Part shown: in pieces, positions 24,601-29,821 of the stretch
How the letters are laid out: each line of letters opens with the position of its first letter
Position numbering within the stretch: the stretch's first letter is position 1
Assembly: GCA_918219625.1 (NCBI GenBank)
Contig: CAKJXT010000006.1
Location: 1-29,821 of the forward strand
DNA: 29,821 bases
Source: Bacilli bacterium
Lineage (GTDB): Bacteria; Bacillota_I; Bacilli_A; RF39; UBA660
Direction of reading: 5' to 3'
Program-made: the position numbers and the translations under genes
Notes under the pieces: model-generated
What the model was told of the DNA's origin: nothing
Databases searched by the model: none
The model's input: only the letters and a program-made list of their open reading frames with translations

Positions 24601-27010
24601 CAAAATAGAATCAAATATGGCAGGAATTCTAAAAACAATAATATTCTACTATAGAAAAGATGTATTAAACATTAATGAAATACAAAAAGAAGAAAGAAAA
24701 ATAAAAGTAGAAAAAATAAAAAAAATATCAGAACAAATACCATTCTATATATGGGACTTAAGACTACCAAAAAGAACAAAAGAAACAAAAGCTAGAGTAG
24801 AAAAACCATACTGGGAAGCAACACCAATATATAGAGACTTCGTAAAACTAAAAACAGAAATAGAAGAAATTCAAAATGTAGACTTAATAGAAGAATACAT
24901 AGAAATGCTAGCTGATGATAGAATAAAAGAAATAAAATCAAAAGATTCAGTAATATTCAATATAGAAGAACAAATAATAGAAAGAAAAACATTTTGGCAC
25001 AATAATTCAAAAAAAATAAAAGAAAAACTCCAAGAAGAAAAATATCAAAATTCAAAATATGATATAGTAAGAAAAAAAATAAAAAACTTTGAAGAGAAGA
25101 GTAGTGGAATACTGTTGGAAAAACTAATAGAAGAATACATAGAAATGTTAGCAGATGATAGAATAATAGAAATAAAAATGATGGATTCAGTTACTTTTAA
25201 TATAGAAAAACAAAAAATATTAAGAACAGAATTTTGGAATAATAATAAAAATAAAATTCAACAAAAATTAGAAAAAAATAAATACAAAGATGAAAAATAT
25301 GATATAGTAAGGAAAAAAATAAAAAAATATGAAGAAAAGAATAATGGAAAACTATTGGAAAAGTTAATAGAAGAATATATAGAAATGTTAGCTGATGGAA
25401 GAATCAGAGGAATAAAATCAAATGCTTCAGTAACATTCAATATAGAAGAACAAATAATAGAAAGAACACAATTTTGGGGCAATAATTCAACAAAAATAAA
25501 AGAAAAACTCCAAGAGGAAAAATATCAAAAACCAAAATATGATATAGTAAGGGAAAAAATTAAAAATTATGAAGAAAAGAATATTAGTGTTCCACTAGAA
25601 AAACTAATAGAAGAATATATAGAAATGTTGGCTGATGGAAGAATAACAAAAATAAAATCAAATGCTTCAGTAATATTCAATATAGAAGAACAAATAATAG
25701 AAAGAAAAAAAATTTGGCAAAATAATTCAACAAAAATAAAAGAAAAACTCCAAGAAGAAAAATATCAAAATTCAAGATATGATATAGTAAGGGAAAAAAT
25801 TAAAAATTATGAAGAAAAGAATATTAGTGTTCCACTAGAACAAATGATAGAAGATTTTATAGAAATGTTAGTTGACGGCAGAATATCAATAATAAATGTA
25901 GATTCACCTATAACATTTGATATAAATGGCCAAAAAATAATAAGAAAGTATTTTTGGAAAAACAACAAACGTAAAGTTAAACAACAATTAGAAAAAGAAA
26001 AATATCAAAATTCAAGATATGATATAGCAAGAAAAAAAATAAATGATTATGAAATAAAAAATGATAATACTATGTTAGAAAAACTAATAGAAGAATATAT
26101 AGAAATGTTGGCTGATGGAAGAATCAAAGAAATAAAATCAAAAGATTCGGTAACATTCAATATAGAAGGACGAAAAGAAGAAAGAACACAATTTTGGGGT
26201 AATAATTCAACCAAAATAAAAGAAAAACTCCAAGAAGAAAAATATCAAAATTCAAGATATGATATAGTAAGGGAAAAAATTAAAAATTATGAAGAAAAGA
26301 ATATTAGTGTTCCACTAGAAAAACTAATAGAAGAATATATAGAAATGTTAGCTGATGGTAGAATAAAAGAAATAAAATCAACAGATTTAGTAACATTTAA
26401 TATAGAAGGACAAATAATAGAAAAAACACATTATTGGGCCAAAAATTCAACAAAAATAAAAGAAAAACTCCAAGAAGAAAAATATCAAAAACCAAAATAT
26501 GATACAGTAAGAGCAAAAATTGATATATATGAATTTGACTACATAGAAGAATATATAGAAATGCTGGCTGATGGAAGAATAACAGAAATGAAAACAAGAG
26601 ATTCAGTAACATTCAATATAGAAGGACAAATAATAGAAAAAACACATTTTTGGGGCAATAATTCAAAAAAAATACAAGCAAAACTCAAAGAGGAAAAATA
26701 TCAAGATTCAAGATATGATATTGCTAGAGCTAAAATAGAAGCAGCTCTTAATATTAAACAAAATAAAGAACAAATAGAACAATTATGTGATGAGCATAGT
26801 ATTGATTATAAGAAAAACAAAAAATATTTAGATAGATTATCTTCTTCTATATTTGAAGCTATACTTATCTTCTTTAATAAAGAAAAACCAATACCATATA
26901 TTGATGAAAAAGGCTTATTAATTAGTGATTTCTATATGAGTAGTAAAGATTTCAAAGAAGCACATGGAAAAAGTTTTGAAGATTTATTAAGCAATCAAAA
27001 AAGGAAGTGA
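21605..27010 (+). CDS. Giant SF2 helicase with N-terminal novel domain and repeat tail
   Basis: The 1801-residue protein has four parts. Residues ~10-125 (YYYVFRSLEAGD, SLEEMFDHIKMHYRQDTNCI, SFTTNASVALLYGRD, YVVLKIPKHELG) look like a small alpha/beta domain with an R...SFTTN layout reminiscent of ADP-ribosyltransferase folds; this is tentative. Residues ~200-530 are an unknown helical region. Residues ~545-990 are a superfamily 2 helicase core: Walker A MPTGSGKS (563-570), DELH (674-677), TATPT (705-709) and motif VI QHAGRVMRA (928-936). From ~1094 to ~1715 come eight ~80-residue repeats, then a unique C-terminus. No nuclease or methylase motif is seen. Large helicases of this general plan occur in gut Clostridia and uncultured Bacilli as far as I recall. 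A defence or DNA-processing role is an inference. Confidence 0.85.
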   Translation: MFDIDKFNIISDEEYYYVFRSLEAGDIKDINDGIESVIRTDRERCQGYTKYSKDTQISLEEMFDHIKMHYRQDTNCISFTTNASVALLYGRDKESFDKDEFNDQYVVLKIPKHELGIISHFAPKYFIDEINKIINEYYEEAPDITKYYLDYIESCHDNDSINRILNIEEGLTETEIFNGGIEFEQTQTTNYSALDEKQNLEKNKLIAKIDLLPFDIIPNVSNKFLIQTIGSAFASMEVTHYKSIDKELFVNCPQYIMDIFSLLQQSNNKEAREVENILIKKLYNHELDNLKEYKYYDYKLEENDLSIDKLYEISEGKVDYETIRNLYIKTFYYAKSKLRVYHGIKLLEQILGSNYKELLEELKGTYGIEPEITNKRSIKKEKISDSVGISYSSDLELKLLELLNSHYISENNCEALINNKEECAQIVMMDLLQQNNKVDKVIYYANAIIDSFNWKQFGITKIGEIHRTNIINKLIESNFMDIYNLLKNKNYPSSEISRILLANLIKENKEIDEEASFELEELEEFLGYFQIKGTGIKCKRYQADALRNIRESYKTKNYTNVIMPTGSGKSFVAISQILEYLFERDNKGNIILDSNNNPILTNKNILYLAPSNEILEQVAEYLIKYVIGYKNINPNNSYIDEIRKNIPNLDLYTYAYLRQRKEIREKQYDFIVTDELHRTGAPDTKQALEELYSNQKGIYKVLGITATPTRDCDGVDMADYWARYFGYTEEEIIAEDHFSYNMDVNQAILLGYLTNPRVINCEYNLLNSQGEIEELLNIINTLPEGEKKEKIKTKYRDLRKVLLDLKPEDGIGTILRENVLPGENCIVFCPVVNKDELGNSITGRNVLELYQKKLEEIYGKDKINCFFMLGTDTAQQCRRSLSEFQNTQKDKINFMIVMDKYNEGIHVPCKKMIWFRPIDENSTIITTQHAGRVMRALKPGEKQKEEDRPLIIDLPNNLLILSQTKEFKKSLKPDDISRFKLAVDWIKEYNRIPDINSKDKIESNMAGILKTIIFYYRKDVLNINEIQKEERKIKVEKIKKISEQIPFYIWDLRLPKRTKETKARVEKPYWEATPIYRDFVKLKTEIEEIQNVDLIEEYIEMLADDRIKEIKSKDSVIFNIEEQIIERKTFWHNNSKKIKEKLQEEKYQNSKYDIVRKKIKNFEEKSSGILLEKLIEEYIEMLADDRIIEIKMMDSVTFNIEKQKILRTEFWNNNKNKIQQKLEKNKYKDEKYDIVRKKIKKYEEKNNGKLLEKLIEEYIEMLADGRIRGIKSNASVTFNIEEQIIERTQFWGNNSTKIKEKLQEEKYQKPKYDIVREKIKNYEEKNISVPLEKLIEEYIEMLADGRITKIKSNASVIFNIEEQIIERKKIWQNNSTKIKEKLQEEKYQNSRYDIVREKIKNYEEKNISVPLEQMIEDFIEMLVDGRISIINVDSPITFDINGQKIIRKYFWKNNKRKVKQQLEKEKYQNSRYDIARKKINDYEIKNDNTMLEKLIEEYIEMLADGRIKEIKSKDSVTFNIEGRKEERTQFWGNNSTKIKEKLQEEKYQNSRYDIVREKIKNYEEKNISVPLEKLIEEYIEMLADGRIKEIKSTDLVTFNIEGQIIEKTHYWAKNSTKIKEKLQEEKYQKPKYDTVRAKIDIYEFDYIEEYIEMLADGRITEMKTRDSVTFNIEGQIIEKTHFWGNNSKKIQAKLKEEKYQDSRYDIARAKIEAALNIKQNKEQIEQLCDEHSIDYKKNKKYLDRLSSSIFEAILIFFNKEKPIPYIDEKGLLISDFYMSSKDFKEAHGKSFEDLLSNQKRK
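24884..26750 (+). repeat. Eight tandem ~240-bp coding repeats
   Basis: The unit LIEEYIEMLADGRI...FNIEGQIIER.FW.NN..KIKEKL..EKYQ...YDIVR.KI..YE is repeated. Starts are at 24884, 25124, 25364, 25604, 25844, 26084, 26324 and 26540. The first six intervals are exactly 240 bp; the seventh unit is 216 bp because 8 residues are missing at its end. Units 4 and 6 share about 108 bp of identical DNA (25733-25840 versus 26213-26320 apart from one base), while unit 5 is clearly more diverged. Helicase-associated (HA) repeats occupy the same place in other big helicases, but this consensus is not the standard W-containing HA motif. Confidence 0.95.
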
Positions 27011-27014
27011 CATA

Positions 27015-27323
27015 ATGTTTCTAGAAAATTATTTAGATGATTTCTATTATAATCAGGTAATTGATAATTATAAATATGATTACTTAAATAACCTAGATTA
27101 TAATAATTTTAATGAAATATATAATATATTATTAAAATATAATTTTGATTATATAAGTGATATTATATTGAATTATTTAGAATTATTTGAATTAGAACCA
27201 AATTATGTAGAAGAAAAAATAAAGAAATTAATTGAATATCTTGGAAATAATTATGTCCGTATTATTGGAAAAGATATGAGATATTTTACACTAATAATAG
27301 ATGGTAATCTTGATACAAATTAA
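27015..27323 (+). CDS. Small acidic protein, partner of giant helicase
   Basis: The 102-residue protein starts 4 nt after the helicase stop, with SD GGAAG inside the helicase gene, so the two are probably coexpressed. It is rich in Tyr, Asn, Asp and Glu (NYKYDYLNNLDYNNFNEIYN), predicted helical with an RIIGKDMRYFTLIID strand pair at the end. There is no membrane segment or known motif. Its stop codon (AAT TAA) lies within the second 28-bp direct repeat exactly as the rplS stop lies in the first. An acidic small partner could be an inhibitor, adaptor or immunity protein, but nothing in the sequence decides this. Confidence 0.7.
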   Translation: MFLENYLDDFYYNQVIDNYKYDYLNNLDYNNFNEIYNILLKYNFDYISDIILNYLELFELEPNYVEEKIKKLIEYLGNNYVRIIGKDMRYFTLIIDGNLDTN

Positions 27324-27344
27324 GGCTTATGCCTTTTTTTTGTT
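27317..27344 (+). repeat. Direct repeat DR-2 (stop/terminator/-35)
   Basis: A perfect copy of 21539-21566. Here it supplies the last codon and stop of the small acidic gene, a terminator, and TTGTT that can act as -35 for lepB. Confidence 0.95.
27322..27341 (+). terminator. Terminator after helicase unit
   Basis: AAGGC / GCCTT stem with TTAT loop and eight T residues, identical to the rplS terminator. TTGTTA (27340-27345) and TATAAT (27362-27367), 16 nt apart, follow as a possible lepB promoter. Confidence 0.85.
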
Positions 27345-27378
27345 AAAAAAATATAGTATAATATAATAGGTGATTTAA

Positions 27379-27894
27379 ATGAAAATAAACAAAAAAGAAA
27401 TACTGTCATATGTTGGAATTATAGTAGCTGTAATTATAATTAGAACTTTTATTGCTACACCGGTTAAAGTATCAGGTCCAAGTATGAATCCAACACTAAG
27501 TAATAATGATATATTAATATTAAAAAAATATGACAAAAAAATAGAAAGATTTGATGTAGTAGTAATTGATCATAAAAGTTCCAAACTTGTAAAAAGAGTT
27601 ATAGGACTACCAGGAGAAAAAATAAAGATAACAACAACTAGAGTTGGAAACAACTATATAAGCGCTATATACATAAATGGTGAAAAACTAGAAGAAAATT
27701 ATGGTAAAGAACCAATTCAAAATGATGGACTTGCTCATGAAGAAATAACTCTAGCTAGTGATGAATACTTTGTACTAGGAGACAATAGAAACAACTCAAG
27801 TGATTCAAGAATAATTGGACCAATTAAAAAGAAAAATATAATGGGAGTAACAACAACAAGGATAATACCTAAATTTGGAAAAATAGATAAATAG
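27379..27894 (+). CDS. lepB: Signal peptidase I
   Basis: It cleaves signal peptides of exported proteins at the outer face of the membrane. The 171-residue protein has one N-terminal membrane helix (8-25). The catalytic serine is S35 in SGPSMNPTL and the catalytic lysine is K72 in LVKRVIGLPGE. The later box GDNRNNSSDSRIIGPI is also intact. SD AGGTG precedes ATG 27379. Single-anchor, short form, typical of Gram-positive SipS-type enzymes. It would normally lie directly after rplS. Confidence 0.97.
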   Translation: MKINKKEILSYVGIIVAVIIIRTFIATPVKVSGPSMNPTLSNNDILILKKYDKKIERFDVVVIDHKSSKLVKRVIGLPGEKIKITTTRVGNNYISAIYINGEKLEENYGKEPIQNDGLAHEEITLASDEYFVLGDNRNNSSDSRIIGPIKKKNIMGVTTTRIIPKFGKIDK

Positions 27895-27902
27895 GGGTAT
27901 TT

Positions 27903-28541
27903 ATGAAAGAAGTATATAATAAATATTTAAATAATGAAATTAAACTAGAAAAATGGCAAATAATTGGAATAATATGTTTAATAATTATAATATCAGGATT
28001 CTTTGGTTGGGTATATGAATACATATTTTATTTCTTCAATGGAGGAATGCAAAAATTCTATTGGAGAGGAGGTAACTTCTCACCATGGATAAATATATAC
28101 GCAATAGGAGCACTTATAATAATATTGCTAACAAGAAAATTAAAAAAACATCCATTATTAATATTCTTAATAGCTGTAATATCAACTGGAATATTAGAAT
28201 TTGGATCAGGATTTGTAATATATAATTATTTTGGAGGACTAAGATTCTGGGACTATAATACAGAAATATTAAACTTCGGTAATATTGGTGGATATGTGTG
28301 CTTAAGAAGTGTAGGATTCTTTGGATTATCAGCTTTATTATTAATGTACGTAATTGTACCACTATGTATATGTATATCACAAAAAATGAATAAAAAAACA
28401 TTCTTAATATTAACTATAACACTATGTTCTATAGTATTATTTGATGAATTTTATAACTTAATATTCGCAAGAATTCTACATACACCAAGAGCATGTGAAG
28501 TATATAGAAAACTAGGATTTAATTTCATGAGCTACAAATAA
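27903..28541 (+). CDS. CmpB-like polytopic membrane protein
   Basis: The 212-residue protein has about five membrane segments. It shows the pattern of the family annotated as putative ABC transporter permease (CmpB type): ISGFFGWVYEYIFYFF near the N-terminus, RGGNFSPWINIYAIGAL, GILEFGSGFVIYNYFG, FWDYNTEILNFGNIGGYVCL and a C-terminal hydrophobic pair. No ATPase or substrate-binding partner is nearby, and the transporter label for this family is weakly founded. It follows lepB by 8 nt with SD GGGG, so it is in the same operon. Confidence 0.82.
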   Translation: MKEVYNKYLNNEIKLEKWQIIGIICLIIIISGFFGWVYEYIFYFFNGGMQKFYWRGGNFSPWINIYAIGALIIILLTRKLKKHPLLIFLIAVISTGILEFGSGFVIYNYFGGLRFWDYNTEILNFGNIGGYVCLRSVGFFGLSALLLMYVIVPLCICISQKMNKKTFLILTITLCSIVLFDEFYNLIFARILHTPRACEVYRKLGFNFMSYK

Positions 28542-28566
28542 AATAGACAATCACTTGTCTATTTTT
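28541..28566. terminator. Bidirectional terminator
   Basis: A 10-bp stem AAATAGACAA / TTGTCTATTT with a TCAC loop, A-rich before and T-rich after, between two convergent genes. Confidence 0.9.
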
Positions 28567-29474
28567 AATTTCAATATTTTTTTAACTTTAGGTAGTGCTA
28601 AAGAATAACCATCAGAACCACTTTCAAATAACATATATAAATAATCATCTTTATAAAATATTCCTTCAATCATAGGAGGCAATTTATATTTTTTATAAAC
28701 TTTATCAAACTTATAAAAAGGAACATCTTTACCATTTAATTTATAATAACCACTTTCTATTGGTTTATTATAAATACTTAAAGTAGAATTAATAAGGTAT
28801 GTAAACGACTGAGAAAAAATAAACTTATCACCAACTATTTCCATTCCTTGAACCATCTTAGGTAATGAGATAATATAAGATGGATTAGAATAATCTATAT
28901 CAGAAACATCATATGCCATAAGTAATGGATTTCCATCAGGTACATCATAAAAAGGTTTTAAATAAAAATCTCCTATATATAACATTCCATCATGATATAA
29001 ACAAAAATCTCCTCTATTAGGTAATTTAGTATTACTTAAACTCTTAATATAATCTGAGTTAGTATTAATAATTTCTTCTAAACTAAACTCATCAACCTCA
29101 TAATCATTAGTAATCCAAACAGTCTTATTATCAGTAGTAATACCGCCAACATGCTTCATATTATCTTTATCATTAATATCAATTAACTTAAGTGATTTTA
29201 ATAATTTACCAGAACTATAATCTATAACATATAACATACTAACATCATGCTCTTTATTATAAGAAGTCTGTAAAACAACATTATATAAAGAAGAATATGT
29301 AAGACCTTGAGGTATATAATGATTAGTATTACCTTGAATATCAAATGATTCAATATACTTATCTTTATTAATAGAATAAGAAACATTAAGTCTAATATAA
29401 TCAATAATTAAAATAGATAAAATAAATATAATTAAACAAATAAAAAACTTTAAAGCTAACTTCAAATACTTCAT
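28551..29474 (-). CDS. Membrane-anchored beta-propeller-like protein
   Basis: ATG 29474 is chosen: AGGAG sits 6 nt upstream, whereas the ATG at 29480 directly abuts it. This gives 307 residues. One N-terminal membrane helix (about 6-26) is followed by an extracytoplasmic domain of repeating strands (NHYIPQGLTYSSLYNVVLQT, LYVIDYSSGKLLKSLKL, KHVGGITTDNKTVWITNDYE, GDFCLYHDGMLYIGDFY, QGMEIVGDKFIFSQSF, MIEGIFYKDDYLYMLFESG). The G.....D..L.i pattern is propeller-like. No catalytic motif is obvious; function unknown. An extended -10 TGATATAAT lies on the minus strand with TATAAT at 29497-29492. Confidence 0.75.
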   Translation of the reverse strand: MKYLKLALKFFICLIIFILSILIIDYIRLNVSYSINKDKYIESFDIQGNTNHYIPQGLTYSSLYNVVLQTSYNKEHDVSMLYVIDYSSGKLLKSLKLIDINDKDNMKHVGGITTDNKTVWITNDYEVDEFSLEEIINTNSDYIKSLSNTKLPNRGDFCLYHDGMLYIGDFYLKPFYDVPDGNPLLMAYDVSDIDYSNPSYIISLPKMVQGMEIVGDKFIFSQSFTYLINSTLSIYNKPIESGYYKLNGKDVPFYKFDKVYKKYKLPPMIEGIFYKDDYLYMLFESGSDGYSLALPKVKKILKLKIDK

Positions 29475-29515
29475 AAACATCTCCTATCATAATTATATCA
29501 TAAATGATAAAATAT

Positions 29516-29544
29516 TTGACTTTAAAAAGATTTGAATATATAAT
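29516..29544 (+). promoter_or_regulatory. Promoter of HTH regulator gene
   Basis: TTGACT (29516-29521), a 17-nt spacer and a perfect TATAAT (29539-29544). The ATG is 25 nt downstream. Confidence 0.85.
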
Positions 29545-29569
29545 ATAAAACCAACAGAGGGAAACTAAT

Positions 29570-29821
29570 ATGGAAAAATTATCAGTAATCAAAGCAATGA
29601 TAGTATCAAGAAATAAAACTATAACCCAGGTAGCAAAAGAAACTGGATTAAATCAAAGTCATATATCACAAGTAATACTGAAACAGAAAAATATAAGTGA
29701 AAACCATTTATTAAAATTGCTAGAATACTTAGGATATACATATGAACAATATAAATACCTTGAAGAATTAGCAATCGCATTAGAAGAAACTAATAATGGA
29801 CATGAATTATTATTAATGCAA
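29570..29821 (+). CDS. HTH (Cro/CI-like) protein, 3' end outside window
   Basis: The first 84 codons are present and the frame is still open at the right edge. MEKLSVIKAMIVSRNKTITQ then VAKETGLNQSHISQVILKQK is a helix-turn-helix with recognition helix NQSHISQVI, followed by ISENHLLKLLEYLGYTYEQY, as in small XRE-type DNA-binding proteins. The SD GAGG precedes ATG 29570. The remainder is not visible, so any effector domain or partner gene is unknown. It is divergent from the beta-propeller-like gene. Confidence 0.8.
   Translation, partial: MEKLSVIKAMIVSRNKTITQVAKETGLNQSHISQVILKQKNISENHLLKLLEYLGYTYEQYKYLEELAIALEETNNGHELLLMQ

Noticed and set aside
24884..26750. Regularly spaced repeats considered as a CRISPR array
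   Set aside because: Units are 240 bp, entirely coding in one frame and not of the short repeat/spacer form; no cas genes are near.
21566..27316. Integrase or transposase expected inside the repeat-bounded unit
   Set aside because: Only the helicase and the small acidic gene are encoded; neither shows tyrosine-recombinase, serine-recombinase or DDE motifs, so no mobility gene is claimed.

Overview
The window is very AT-rich DNA from a low-GC Gram-positive-type bacterium. Genes are separated mostly by short intergenic spacers. Tryptophan is encoded by TGG and TGA is used as a stop (for example the gene ending at 8393), so the standard bacterial code applies and Mycoplasma-type codes are excluded. 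The rimM-trmD-rplS-lepB order, SpoIIIE/FtsK, enolase, a Rieske-tailed FAD oxidoreductase and many small membrane proteins suggest an uncultured gut Bacilli/Firmicutes lineage close to the Mollicutes or Erysipelotrichia. The lineage is an inference; the gene content is read from the sequence.

Layout. 1-870 is the 3' end of a TPR-repeat protein. 1007-2773 holds an XRE-type regulator with a membrane tail, a DUF4097-like beta-strand repeat protein and a DUF1294 membrane protein. 2801-5058 is a degraded mobile patch: a tnpB-only IS605-type element with a likely omega-RNA and an end hairpin, then a 5'-truncated DUF2975 gene and a 5'-truncated Rpn-type PD-(D/E)XK transposase. 5132-13074 is housekeeping: enolase, an RNA m5C methyltransferase, a zinc-ribbon membrane protein overlapping a TPM-domain protein, the FtsK translocase, and an NfeD/SPFH pair. 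A convergent FAD/Rieske oxidoreductase (13084-14478) follows, then a zinc-ribbon/proline-rich membrane protein, a small DUF5661-like gene on the other strand, and a two-gene unit made of a membrane-anchored phosphoglycerate-mutase-like pseudoenzyme and a prepilin-like protein.

18729-21545 is an RNA-modification and ribosome block: SpoU methyltransferase, rimM, trmD, an unknown protein, and rplS with its own promoter and leader. rplS and lepB are normally neighbours in Firmicutes. Here a 5.8-kb unit separates them. It carries an 1801-residue helicase with a novel-looking N-terminal domain and eight ~80-residue C-terminal repeats, plus a small acidic protein. The unit is bounded by perfect 28-bp direct repeats, each containing stop codon + terminator + putative -35 of the next gene. 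This is the best candidate for an undescribed system in the window. Signal peptidase I, a CmpB-like membrane protein, a minus-strand membrane-anchored protein and the start of an HTH regulator complete the window.

Most transcription units have the same compact signal: a hairpin terminator at the stop codon, a TATAAT box (often with an extended TGn) and a start codon only about 11-28 nt after the -10 box. rplS is the clear exception, with a leader of about 60 nt that probably has a regulatory role.
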